Assembly: GCA_021234535.1 (NCBI GenBank)
Contig: CM037839.1
Location: forward strand, 25,407,196-25,471,195
Reading direction: 5' to 3'
Source of the DNA: Stichopus chloronotus
Taxonomy: Eukaryota; Echinodermata; Holothuroidea; Aspidochirotida; Stichopodidae
DNA length: 64,000 bases
The notes beneath the pieces were generated by a model, which saw nothing but the letters and a program-made list of their open reading frames with translations, was not told where the DNA came from and did no database searches. The position numbers were made by a program, and so were the translations under genes. Below are positions 24,240-35,791 of the stretch, piece by piece; position 1 is the first letter of the stretch, and every line of letters begins with the position of its first letter.

Positions 24240-25440
24240 ACCATTTTTCCATTGCACATCGCATGATGTTTTTCTCATTAATTGAGAAATTGTAGACATG
24301 AGCGCCCTATATTGAGGTTGGGTACATGAAGCCTAGGACACCCGGATAGTGCCGTTTCCCGCCATTGGGTGTGTGTGTGGGGGGGGGGGGGTGTAAAGTG
24401 CAAAATTTTCTAATACACTCAGCGCCAACTGATGGTGGAGATCCGTTTAGATCAGAAGTCGGCAACCTACGACCCGCCGGCCCAGTCCTCCCCGACGGTG
24501 TAAAGAATCCTGCCCGCAGAGAGCAGTCAAAATCTCGTACAAAAACATAATGTACAATACTGGCGAGAACGCCTAGCCACGTATGTCTTCAACACTTATT
24601 TCAACTATCAAATTCCCGTACTCCTTTGGCCATCCGCTAATTCGCCAAATAGCAAGTTGGCCCCGCCCCCGAAAAGTTGCCGACCCCTGCCTGAGATAGT
24701 CCTGCCGGCAGTGTGAACAAAAGAATTTGCTGAAAACCCTGGATAGGCGCTTTATATGTCATATCTATGACATATGGAAGCACAAGATTCCCAAAGTTAC
24801 TTAATCAAGGAGGTGCTGTTGCAATTTCTGTTTACTTTCTATTCACTTTCATCTTCTGCCTAACCGACGATGTTTTTTCTCGGAATTTCGCTGAGGGTTC
24901 TGAACCACCTTCCGTGAGACGTTTCGCTGAGAATTTCCATATATGTATTACCATTTTTCATAGATGGTTTTTCAAATTGTAGACATGATATTCCTCTTTT
25001 GAGGCTGGGTACATGCAGCCTAGACAACACGGGAAACGTCGTTTCGACTATCTGTTGGGTTTGCACAACCCAAAATTTTCTTGTATGCTGTGTGGTAACT
25101 CATTGTGGTCCTTCGATCAGACAGTAATCTCGCTCAGTAATTAGAAATGAGTGAATTCGGGCTGAAACCTCTCCCAACCCCGCCACCCCCCCCCCAAAAA
25201 AAATCCAGGAATCCGCACACCTGTGTGCTGTTCAGTCCCCAAATATTTGCAAAGAAAATGAAAGAAAATGCGTAATTCATTATGATTCTTGCATCACTTC
25301 ATGCCCCCATTTGATACGTGTTACCATACCACTTTTCATAGATTGATTTTTTTTATACATGAATTGAGGAATTGCAGACATCATATCCCTATTCTAAAGT
25401 TGGGTAAATGAGCTCAGGAGAGCCAGGAAATGCCATTTCT
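24240..25440. repeat. Three dispersed copies of a 130-bp motif
   Basis: CCATTTTTC...GA(A/G)ATTGTAGACAT.A......TATT.AGGTTGGGTACATG.AGCC appears around 24241-24360, 24952-25070 and 25332-25436. The two hAT MITEs lie in or beside this zone. Confidence 0.55.
24453..24689. mobile_element. hAT-type MITE (GGGGTCGGCAAC ends)
   Basis: The left end CAGAAGTCGGCAACCTACG and the right end (reverse complement CAGGGGTCGGCAACTTTTC) form terminal inverted repeats of the classic hAT type. The interior has CCCGCCGGCCC-type sequence. Flanking octamers GTTTAGAT and CCTGAGAT agree at 5 of 8 positions, consistent with a decayed 8-bp target duplication. Too short to code for anything. Confidence 0.7.
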
Positions 25441-25446
25441 GAAAAG

Positions 25447-25822
25447 CAGTGGCGGCGCCAGGTTGTCAGACTGGGGGGGGGGGGCAAACTGAGGGTAGAG
25501 GAAAATATTGGGGGGCAAAGATTTTCGCGAAGCGCGAAACCGAGAGCTAACCGAGGCCGTGCCGGTGGGTTCCAGGGCCCCTCCTTAGCCCCGGTGGGGG
25601 TCCAGGGGGCGAAGCCCCCCTTAAACTCTGAGGTTTTAGCATATCTGTGGGTGGAAAATTAAGTCCCAAGAGAGGTATATTATTTATTTTTATATTATTT
25701 ATCTTTTCGGTTGACCGTACTCCAAGGTTCCCAACTTTTTTTCTTTGGGAACTGGGGGGGGGGGGGCAGCTGGGGGCAAGGAAACAATCTGCCCCCTCAT
25801 GCCCTCCGTAGCTCCGCCACTG
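25447..25822. mobile_element. hAT-type MITE with perfect 8-bp target site duplication
   Basis: Begins CAGTGGCGGCGCCAGG and ends GTAGCTCCGCCACTG, so the tips are inverted repeats. CTGAAAAG stands immediately outside both ends (25439-25446 and 25823-25830), an exact 8-bp target duplication as hAT transposases make. 376 bp, with G-rich and C-rich interior and no transposase. The intact duplication suggests comparatively recent insertion. Confidence 0.88.
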
Positions 25823-25960
25823 CTGAAAAGAACCTTTATTGGACCTGGCCAATATATCCAAAGCCATTAAAAGTGGAGTGGGTAGATCACCTGACGGGGC
25901 AGCTTTATTCATTCAAACCTGTCAGTTAGTCAAACATGTCACCATCCCCCCCCCCCCCCA

Positions 25961-25961
25961 C

Positions 25962-25997
<36 letters not shown>

Positions 25998-26000
25998 TAC
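25961..26000. repeat. (CA)n microsatellite
   Basis: A CA dinucleotide run following a poly-C tract. Confidence 0.95.
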
Positions 26001-26019
26001 ATTTCAATTTGGATTGACG

Positions 26020-26610
26020 CCCCTGAATACAGGCAATAAAGGCATAATACAAAGAAGAAATCTGGTACACGGACGGAGAAGCACCCTCGACTTCAGTGAC
26101 GTCATTCACAGGTGGAGATATGTTGTGATCCCATTCGATCGTCGGTCTCATTGTTAACGTCTCCGTCGCAATTGGAGTTGTGACGTCGCACTGTTGCGTG
26201 AAGTGCGGCGGTCGAAAAATGGGTGCACGCGCGTATAACACGTTACTTTGCTTTATCCAAATGCAAAAGGTTGGTCGAACTAATCATTCCCCACTAGGGC
26301 AGATAGAGAGGTCGCCCTTCGGGAAATCATACCCAAGGTGAAATCTGCCAAGATTGGACCAATGAGGATGCCTGCCAAAGTTATGTCTGCATTAACGAGA
26401 CCGCATATACAGATCGTCATGAACGAAATACACAAAATGGCACATCCAACAAGACCTGCAAGGACTTTAATAAAGCGAATATTTTTCTCTGGACTTGCGT
26501 TTCCCATAAACTGCAGTAATTTCTTGCCCATTCTGTTAGGTCATCACAGTTTGAGCTTTGATACCCGACGACACTGTGCTGAGAGCAGAACTGAACGATG
26601 CCCAAACGTG
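26020..26610 (-). pseudogene. SLC5 (SMCT-like) pseudogene, exon 2 remnant
   Basis: Two frames together reproduce the 3' half of the big second exon of the intact gene. One reads KKLLQFMGNASPEKNIRFIK and ITLAGILIGPILADFTLGMI, then SRRATSLSALVG. The other reads RPPHFTQQCDVTTPIA and GASPSVYQISSLYYAFIACI. Nucleotide similarity to about 36010-36590 is clear and reaches about 26610, including the ACTGTGCTGAGAGCAGAACTGAACGA stretch. A frameshift at about 26245-26290 splits the two frames, and the upstream transmembrane part is gone. With the exon 1 remnant at 32937-33240 it forms one decayed gene copy lying downstream of the intact gene in the same orientation. Confidence 0.85.
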
Positions 26611-27248
26611 ATCCTTCTGAGGCCCCATCCCCTCAAGGCTCATTCCCAGAAATAAGCTGGGTGGCTAGGGTTCTGGGAGAAGAATTTCAGTTAAGTGACC
26701 ACACTGGACTCACAAAATTCAGACAAATCAGTGAACGCAATCAAAACCGTAAAAAAAAATGTTAGAATTGTACACTCACTATAGGAAATGCGTTATCCTG
26801 ATAAACTTAAAGCATGTGGCACACAACCCATTAATCAAAAGTTCGTAGGAAAACAAGGGGGAACGACAATATTCAATCAGAGAGAGCAAAAGACACACAT
26901 ACATGCGTGCTAAATACCAACGTAAACATGAAAAGTGACAGGTAGAAACGAAACAATGACAAACGAATATCAACCTAGTGAACAGTGAAATTAGCAGTAG
27001 TGATGAAACTTTTACACGCTAATGTGACTCAATCACTATATATCTTCACCTTAACTTAACCTTTAACCACTGATTAACATAAACTTAGAATACATCAATT
27101 TCCTTGTCGAACAACCTCATGGATGAAGCAGTCCCTACACAAGAACAATGTTTGCTCACCAACATGTAAGAGGTAATGGGGCATCTTTCTTGGATTCCCT
27201 TGATTACAAATTTGTAAATGCACCCACTATTAGTTTAAGAATATTTAA
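26611..27248. other. Non-coding interval within SLC5 pseudogene
   Basis: No coding signal recognised. By position it would hold the missing 5' part of pseudogene exon 2 and its upstream intron, but no similarity to 36.6-37.0 kb is visible. Confidence 0.4.
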
Positions 27249-27820
27249 AAGGATGATCTAGCCACAAATATAGCTTTGATATGTTGAAGAGTAAGTTAAT
27301 CTGACCATTACAGTGAAATTTCCATTCAATTCCCATGTGTGGTTCCAGAGGTATGGACAGTTGAAGTTACCACATTTGTTACCAACAGTTGACTTAAAGC
27401 AAGCAGGAGTGATGTCATCTCCCCACATTGGTAAAGCATTTTATGTTTTTCTTTAAAATTTACAAAATTTACAAAACTTAAAAATTTAATACTTCAATAT
27501 CTAGTGCTATCACAATGTGAATGTATTAGGGGTATGAGAGTTTTGCGACCTTCACATAACCAGTACCTAAGCTGACCACCTACTGATTTCAAGGTCGAAA
27601 TAATAAATTCAATAATAAAGAAAACAAAAGACTATTCGGCCATGTGAGGAGATGATGTCACCCCTGCTTGCCTCAAGTTCACGGTTGGTAGAAAAGAGGG
27701 TAACTTCAGCTGGTAATATCTTGAGAACCACCCATGGGAACTGAATCGAAGTTTCACCAGAATGATTGGATAAACTTACTCTTCAACATATCCAAGCTAA
27801 ATTTGTGGCTAGACCATCTT
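27249..27820. mobile_element. Foldback MITE with TTAA target duplication, copy 1
   Basis: The left half (AAGGATGATCTAGCCACAAA...) is mirrored by the right half (...TTTGTGGCTAGACCATCTT) over roughly 230 bp, leaving only a short AT-rich centre. TTAA flanks both ends (27245-27248 and 27821-27824). TTAA targets are made by piggyBac and Kolobok transposases; the AAGG tips fit Kolobok-type ends better than the CCC tips of piggyBac, but this is inference. 572 bp, non-coding. Confidence 0.8.
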
Positions 27821-27824
27821 TTAA

Positions 27825-29900
27825 TGCCATTTACTTTGTCATCGTAGGATTTTCTTAACTATTTTCAGTTAACACACTCGCAATTTCTAGATTTATTACA
27901 TGATCTATATTCATACAGTTGACTTACGAGAGGGTCACAATCACTATCTTGTGTTTTTTGTTAGCTCTTAAAGGACCAGAGTAGAAAAGCTCCGGCACTA
28001 CCTTCGTCTGATTGTTTTTCTATTTTCTCGAGTCATACACAGGCTATGTTGTTATCTATTTCTCCTCCTTTTGTATTGCGTATAATTTTGTACATAAATT
28101 CTGTGTATAAAATTGTTATGTAAATTTGAATGCCTTGTTTGACAAATCAACGAACGAACAAGCATTACATTGCCATTGAGGAAAGTCAGGGCAGATGTTT
28201 ATTCTGATGATGGATGGAAGGAAACTTTAATTAAAACGTCACGGTTAAAGACATACATCGGACCTGTATCTCTTGATTTTTTTTTTTTTTTACAATCTCA
28301 CTTACGTGTAGATATGCTGATTCTACGTATAGTTGAGCAACGTTTGCATGTTGTTTGAAGAACCAGGTTCTGACAATGTCGGGTTACAGACGAACATGAA
28401 ATAATCTCAACTTGGTGATAACCCATTCAGAAACAAATCATCATCGGAGATTATAGCGAGTTTCATCATACAGCATGTCGACCATCACCATGTCAATTCA
28501 AAACTTGACTGCAAGTTATCCTGATAAATATCACATAATTGCATGTATCTTCAAGATGGAAGCATTCATTTACTTGAAGAAAGATACCCACCCAGTGTAG
28601 AACGTCCATGTACGCACATGATTCATTTCAAGGATAGTTTAACAGTAGAAAGATAGTAGGATAGTCTTACAATTCTCAAAGAAGTCGGTGAGTTACATAA
28701 AAGGTTTGGATGCATACCTGCTACCATACGACAACCCTGAATGATTTTCCGCCAAATCCTAATCCCCAACTGAGGCAGACCATTCCATTATTGAGAGAGC
28801 TAAACTGGCTATGATATATTGGATCGCAAAAGTTTATATTTATCTGTTCAGTAAAGATTTTAATGTTTACAATTAGTGACCACGAGCCACTTGAGAATAT
28901 CCCTTCAGCATTTTAGAGAATACTACATGAGGTATGCCATCTATTCACTGAGAATAATCGACGATCCCGTCTGATAAACTACGCCTGCTTCTCAATACAG
29001 AAAAGTGAGAGGATGCATCCACGTTGACTGGGTGTTCTAAGTGATGAGGATGAATTTGCATCAGTACCAATGGAAAAATGAAAAGAGTGATCCAACGCTT
29101 CGAGCACTCACTCAAATCATACATGAATGATGGCCAGTAAGGATATCCTAACTATCCATCCTACCTATCTGTCCTATCCATCCTAACTGTCCTAACTATC
29201 ATTTAGTAAGGACAGGTTAACAGTATAGAAAGATAATAGGATAGTCTTACATGATTCAATGATGGCCAGACACCTTTGATGATTAACAACGAGATCGAAG
29301 GCCGTACTAGTATTCAAGAGAGCAAACTGGAATTTTTACGCACGACAGCCCTGTCTTAGTCCGGTTTGGAAACTTTTTTTTTAAACATTCACAACTTTAC
29401 CCTACAGACTATAGTTTAAACGTTATAAGAAAGCTGACATAAATCTTTTCAAAAATGTATAGTTTTGGGGATTAATATTACGCAATGTGTTCAATAGGAT
29501 GTCAGTAAACATTTGTATGCATTTAAAAATATGAAAAAATATGGAAAATGAGGCATTTCCTTAAAAATTCTGTACCCAACAAATAACAGGCTAGTGACTT
29601 CACATACCTTCTTCAAAAAGCAGAATATTCCAAAAACAAACCCTGGAAACAGTAAGGGTATAAAAAATTCCTGATCTCTGATTTACTATCAAAATAGTCT
29701 TCAAATCTCTTCAAAATTCCCGAAAAACCATCCAAATTAGTTTTCTACTTAAAAATCCTAGCTTCGCCGAATTGAAGACCACATCACCAAAACTGAATCG
29801 TTTTACAATAACAGCAAAGTTTTTCTTAGGCAATTTTCGTGTTCAATTTTAGATTAGCGTCCTCTAAATCCTAGAATAAAACCGCTTTTTAGGTATGATG
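27825..29900. other. Non-coding; possible LINE 3' tail near 27970-28160
   Basis: AGCTCCGGCACTACCTTCGTCTG followed by a T-rich region and an (ACGA)-like end resembles a LINE 3' UTR. A short duplicated phrase (AACAGTA(TA)GAAAGATA.TAGGATAGTCTTACA) occurs near 28640 and 29220. Otherwise nothing recognised. Confidence 0.35.
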
Positions 29901-30530
29901 AGGTATGCTTCAGCGACCAGATGCAATGTACCCCGTCCCGTCTACACGAAACGCAGATTTCGAAACATTCAGTCTCTTTGGATATCAAAGAAACAACTAT
30001 CTCACATAATGGACTGCATAGCCATACTGTTTACGGGATAGCCATACTACCGCATCTGGAAAACGTGTGGAATCACACAAAACACTTAACCACCAAGATG
30101 ACCCAAATCAAATGGTTTACGTAGACAGAGAAAGAGAGAGAGAGGTGGAGACAAAAGTGTGTGGATAGACGGATGGAGTCGTTGGAGTGAATACAGCAAA
30201 AAAGTTCAATTAAAGGAGTCGAAGTGGAATCAACATTTTCGAGTGACTTTACTTCACAGCAACCATCTGTCACCACAGTTCGATTCCCATGAGAATTCAA
30301 AAGAACATCTTGACAGACAGATACAATGTTGGAAAACCATAATGTCGAAAAAGATGACACAGAATTGCCACTCTGTACATACGACAAAAAAATCCCAATA
30401 CTTTGACCTGAAGCAAGGTTATACGAAATCACGTCTAGCGAAGACAGCTGCTACGGTAAACAAGAGCTCAAGGTCATTGTGGTTCCTTGCGCAGATGCAC
30501 AGTACGGTAATATAAATTACGAAGGAAAAG
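29901..30530. other. Overlapping ORFs, no gene supported
   Basis: Opposing ORFs of about 118 codons (30159-30515 plus, 30073-30432 minus) have no recognisable motif. Confidence 0.35.
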
Positions 30531-30534
30531 GAGC

Positions 30535-31240
30535 AGTTTGCATTATTTTGTACAATAGTCCCATATGGTCCATTTCTGACCATACACCCTCACATACTGA
30601 ACATCCCACAGTTACCCCAGTGCTAATAGTGACAGACCTTCTACTTTTGTAACATAAAATCTGTGGAAAAAGAAACATATTGCATGATTTTATAAATTGG
30701 TCCATATGGCCCATTTCGGACATAGGACCCGGAACATGACAAACACCTAGATGGTACAACTTCCATAGAACTACTGTAACAAACTATCAACAGTGTTACA
30801 TACAATGTGTAAGAGAAGAAGTATTTTGCATTATTTCATAAAATGGACACAGGAACCTTCCACCAATAAATTTCTAATACCCCAAAGGTACCACTATGTC
30901 AGTTTAGTATCATGGGCCATTTGACCCAGACATAACGAACATCAAGAAAGAGCTAACATTGTTGAGATGTGACACAATCTTAACTTGCCCCATACAATCT
31001 GTAGGTGAAGCATTTTGCACAATATCATAAAATGGCCTATTTCAGACCTTGGACCCAATACTGAATGTAACACTACCATAGTAGCTACGTGACACACCTT
31101 CAACTCAGTACCACACAATCTGCAGAAGTTTGCATTTTGCATGATTTCATAAAATGGTCCATATGGTCCATTTAGACCTTGGACCCCCAAAATGTTGAAC
31201 ACCCCTAGGGCGCTACAATCTCAACTTAAATGCAGTAAAA
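30535..31240. repeat. Degenerate minisatellite-like array, about 145-bp period
   Basis: TTTTGCAT.ATTTCATAAAATGGTCC followed by ATATGGTCCATTT recurs at about 30536, 30680, 30823, 31013 and 31134 with decayed spacers that share ACACCTTC..CTT...ACA.AATCTG. Spacing varies between about 120 and 190 bp. Confidence 0.7.
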
Positions 31241-31900
31241 TCTGATGAGAATCAATTGGTGTACTTTCAAACATTGGGAACTTTAGAACATCCATGGTCC
31301 ACATGTGACGTCTCACGCCCAATCATAACCCAATTATCACGGTCCCCTAGTCTCAAGAAAATGCATCAAACATTGTTCGAGAGATAGAGAGAGCAATTTA
31401 TAGCAATTGTTAACGGATAAATTGGATACATGAAAAGCTGACATCACAATCACAGCTCACTCAGGCTAGGAATTATAAGTCACAAATGTTTAATTACCTT
31501 TTATTTTGTACTACAGGGTACTTGATAAGACCCCCATTGTTCTTACATTACAGCAAAGTCAATGATTACATTAATGGATCATATAAGCATCCACAGCGTG
31601 AGAGAGAGGGGAAATTGCCTGATCAGTCGATCCGCAATCACGTAAAAAGAGCTCTCTTCTCTTATATCTTATTCATGACGTTTCATAACGTCATGGGGTT
31701 TTGAATGTTAATGAAATAAAAGAGGTGATTTTTTAAGCATAATTTCTCAACATTTAGTAACTACCAAAAGATTAAAATTCATTAAAACTATTAGCTAAAA
31801 CACATGGAATACTGAACACCGGGCACTTCCCGTTTGTACTAGGCTGCATGTGCTCAACCTTTCAAAATTGATCTCATGTCTGCAAACAATGAGGAGAAAA
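31241..31900. other. Intergenic, nothing recognised
   Basis: No coding or repeat signal identified. Confidence 0.4.
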
Positions 31901-32245
31901 TCATTCTATAAAAAGTAGAACTACGTATCCGATGGGTTCAGAAGATGCAAGAATCGTAATTGATTGACAAACATTCTGGATGAACATCACCCCATCCCCG
32001 TTCGTGGCATAAACAGACTTTGAGCAAACTTTGGTTGAAGTAGAGGAAGTGATAATTACTCCATCAGGGTCGTATGGCTTCTCTACATGGACTCCATTAA
32101 AGTGGGGCGCCATCACCGGTTGGCGCGTAACATAGCGAGAAAAATTTTTAGATAAAAGTTTCTTACAGGATAGCAGCAAATGGCACTTCCCAGTCTTCCT
32201 CGCCTTTGTACTTTCAGATAAAATTTTCTTTATTCTTTGAAACAC
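31901..32245 (-). other. 114-codon ORF of unknown nature
   Basis: The open frame includes FSRYVTRQPVMAPHFNGV and HVEKPYDPDGVIITSS. The composition is protein-like, but no family was recognised. It lies inside the long intron space of the SLC5 pseudogene, so it could be a fossil of another element. Confidence 0.2.
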
Positions 32246-32936
32246 AAGTTAGGAAATTTGCACTTACACTAAGAACTATGTAATTTGTTCACATGTCTTT
32301 TTTTTTTAATTTCACAAAAAGTGGGGAACAAATGTGTAAGTGTCTTATCCTCTCAAAAAGAGGGATGACTTGTTGTCCGCCAAAATCGACGGCCGTGCAC
32401 ACAGGCAGGTATCACAATGACAGACAAAACACATGATACACCAAATAGATCATACATTTACAGCCTAAGTATGGATATTTACTATTTATGATCATGTGTA
32501 TTACTTACTGTTAGCCACTACAACTGACCACTTGTAATCATTGCACTATCAGCATTATGCATTATGCACGATTTGTGTATGTGTGTGTGTGTTTTTCATC
32601 CATTTTTTTCTTTGTTTACGAACTCATTGAAGAGGTATTTCTGATTCAAAAGAACTTTTAAAAGTATGATTGATTTTAACTTTTCGATATATCTGAGAGA
32701 AAGGTTGTGAATATAGATACTTCTATGCACTCTCTCGAGATACTCATGTACGAGACACACCAAATAAATTTCGTTATAGGAATTTCTAAAGCTTCATACA
32801 ACTTTCATTACAATTTGTTCAGACTTCTAGATCCACTGCAATTTATCATTTCCTGTGGTCATAGAGACATACTGATGAAATAATTAATCATTTTTAAATT
32901 TCCAGTTCTGAAAAAAAGACAAATTTCATTGCTCAC
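32246..32936. other. Non-coding, nothing recognised
   Basis: AT-rich, with a short GT run at about 32576-32592. Confidence 0.4.
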
Positions 32937-33240
32937 CTGCAACACGTCGTTCCATACAGCCTTCATGCCTCCGATTGTAGTATAGACCACACAGACCAAG
33001 ATGATGGACGTAGTCCACTGATTATGGACAGGGCTAAAGAAGTTGCCGAAATCTGGACGGTCATAGAAAACATGGTAAATAAAACCTGCACAGTAGCTGC
33101 TTAGCTGTTCACCCTTACGATGGAATTTCCAAAATAGTCGTAAAGATTTGTCAACTTCAGACGGTGAAAGATCGGGACGAAAACGATCGCTAAAACGAAA
33201 CTTCCGAATACATTCAACGTAATAATCGAAAACCAAATTC
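32937..33240 (-). pseudogene. SLC5 (SMCT-like) pseudogene, exon 1 remnant
   Basis: Matches the 3' part of exon 1 of the intact gene (38589-38900). VCVVYTTIGGMKAV and WNDVLQ are readable at the 3' end, and the donor is still consensus (CAG|GTGAGC). Upstream the frame breaks: the transmembrane segment between the YDYLEMRFN-equivalent and VYTTIGG reads as FYDRPDFGNFFSPVHNQW, a frameshifted version of the parent text, and short deletions are visible. The first part of exon 1 is missing. Paired with the exon 2 remnant at 26020-26610. Confidence 0.85.
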
Positions 33241-33839
33241 GTGCAAAACGTTTGTTTCGGTTGGAGTACATCTTCTGTCTTAGCAGTTACATACCTACGA
33301 CTCAAAGGTCGTCCTGTTCCTAACATGAAATGTGTCAGTAAATTGAATCAGTGAATTCCGATTTCTGTCTTCTTCCTCCTTTTCATTTTCTATATCAAAG
33401 AGAAATAAACTTTATTTTTGCATTTCTCTCTAGTTCTTTCTAGTTCTAGGCTTTCTAATTCCGGTATTATAGTTTCGTGATTTGTTACCACTTATGGACT
33501 TCTTCAGTAATTCACTTCTTTCTCTAATAGTCGTATCTCATTTATTATTTGACATTTAGTAAAATCTTCGGAGGATGAGTAAAATAAAAATGTAAATTGA
33601 CAGTGTTGTGTCGTTTGCAATATTACACAAAACTACACTGTTAAAAATGTAAATTGTAAAATGTGAATTTACAGAAAATAAAAGAAAGAAATACAAAAGA
33701 AATACAGAAATGTTCTGGTAATTAGTTTCCAGACAATTTCTGTTATTCTTGATTATTTCGTTGTTTTATTTTCTATAAATTTACAGACAATTTTTACAAT
33801 GTGGGAAGGTATATGATGCGACCATGACTTGATGTTGTC

Positions 33840-34600
33840 GATGTGGTACTGTGTACAGTCGTTTCCATGACGGCAACAAGCAGTCACTGCAAAGGTACCC
33901 GATACACGGAAGTAAACGAGACCGTTACGAATTTGACATATATACGTCATTTATTTGCAAAACAATAAAATACACAAATGCCTACATAGTTAAATTCAAA
34001 ATAAAAACCAAAACTTTACCAGCAAATCTCGTTCCCGTCTATGCGATTTGCTCAACTCACTGAGCTGAATTTAAGAGCAAACCACTCAATTTAAAGTCAC
34101 GAAATATATATTGAAGAGAAGAAAATGAGAAACGAATCTTGCTAGTTAGGAACACCGTCGATGACGTCATAGGCAGTACAACGAGAAATGTGTTTACGAA
34201 AATCGCAACTACCGACTGTTCATGACTGCTGATAAATTATTTTAGAATGATATAGAAGTTACCTGCACGTTGTTAACGGTATGATTGTAGGATACGACTC
34301 ATGTAGTATTGGCATAGATGATAGAGCTACGAACCGCTCGATAGGTTCGAGAAGACCGCGGCGAGGTATTGTAGAGGTGTGTACCGTGTATAGCCTTTCC
34401 GGAGGGCAGCGACCTTGTACTACACATGGTGTGCAATACACAGAAGCAAACATACACACAGTTGCAAGTTTGCCTTACTCAAGTCATTTATTTGCAACAC
34501 AATGAAATACATACATGCTAAACCGTATCGCCACCAATTTTTACCAATAAATTCCGAGGCCTATCTAGATGATTCGCACAACACACGTGGCTCAATGGCA
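33840..34600. repeat. Degenerate duplicated segment, about 530-bp offset
   Basis: GTCATTTATTTGCAA(A/C)ACAAT(A/G)AAATACA.A.ATGC appears at 33948 and 34482, with shared flanking text (GTACCGTG/GTACTGTGTA before it; TTTACCA..AAAT.C.... after it). Confidence 0.55.
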
Positions 34601-34679
34601 GAGGAAATCATTCAAAGTGAATCAGGGAACATTGAACGGAAGAAAGGTCTCAAGAAAATTGAGACGTGTGCCTAGGTAG

Positions 34680-35740
34680 CCTACTGTTCTGACGTCATGG
34701 ACAGCAGTGCAATTTTACTGAGTAGGCCTGATACATGCCGGCCATGGCCCTTCCTTGAAGATGAGTGAAGAGGACGAGTCGCGAGCAGTTCATCATTCTG
34801 TTTTTGCCTATTTCAAGGAAATCTATCGGAAGTAGCGCAGGTAACCATACAGTATTAATAGCATCATTTACGGTGACAAATATCTGTAGTAAATTGTGCT
34901 ACAATTGTGAGGTGTCCAAGTTTAGCGTGAAGAATAGTTATGGGAATTTGAATGAAAGTAATGCAAGAGGCAATTGTTTAATGTGATGAGTTAATACAAA
35001 GAAGTCTCCACCTTCCATGTCTGTAAATTTTAATGATAAGATAAACTGCATGCAGCTGCTGACCAAATGCATATGTCTAGTATCTTTTAAATAGAATTGC
35101 TTTGAGAAAATGCATATGGCCTCAAAACTCCGCCATGTTCTTAAAGGGGAATTCCAGTCAAGGAACATGTTTTCTGACTTATATAAGACATTTCAAACCA
35201 TTTTCATTCATATTCTTGACCTTTTGAAATGAATTTCTCATGGGCAACATGATATGTTCAAACTTCCCGCCCAACAGTTTTTCTAACACCATGCATGTAC
35301 CCGAAGGGCGCGGCCACTATGATGTAATTGACTGTGATCTCTGAGGCTTGTGACGTAATATTCCATAACGTTATTACCTCGTGGAAGGTGCCGTACCCAC
35401 AAGTGGGTATACAGTAAGTCAGTGATTAGTACAAAAGTTGCAGGAAGGCACATGTGGACAGGGTGAACAATATCCAGGGGTACAGAGGGTCTACATCCTA
35501 AAGAGCAAAACAAAAAAGAGAAGATGACTATTAAAAAAAAATACGATGACTATTAAAATAACAACAAGGATACATGAATGGTAAAACATGTAATGACTTG
35601 CTTTATAGCCTCCTTCGAGCCCTGTCTCCTTTCAATAGGCACAGGGGACTTGGTCACCGCCTACCTCTTCAAGTTGATTACCAAAATCTTCTAACGGATA
35701 ATACATGCACCGTAAAGCCAAAGCTCACCGTGGTTGCCTT
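34680..35740. other. Intergenic, downstream of the SLC5 gene
   Basis: No gene recognised. TTAAAGGGGAATTCCAGTCA at about 35142 looks like the edge of a dispersed repeat, but no second end was found. Confidence 0.35.
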
Positions 35741-35742
35741 CC

Positions 35743-35748
35743 TTTATT
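35743..35748 (-). terminator. Polyadenylation signal of the SLC5 gene
   Basis: AATAAA on the minus strand about 44 nt past the TAG stop of the intact transporter gene; the position fits a short 3' UTR. Confidence 0.5.
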
Positions 35749-35791
35749 TTGCTTGTCTAATTTGTAATGCAGAATGCTCAAAGCACCCCCA

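Noticed and set aside
25939..26241. 100-aa protein on minus strand
   Set aside because: Its N-terminal part is SLC5 pseudogene exon 2 and its C-terminal part is translated (CA)n and poly-C.
30073..30515. Gene on either strand
   Set aside because: Two opposing ORFs of similar length; neither has a motif, splice support or biased composition.
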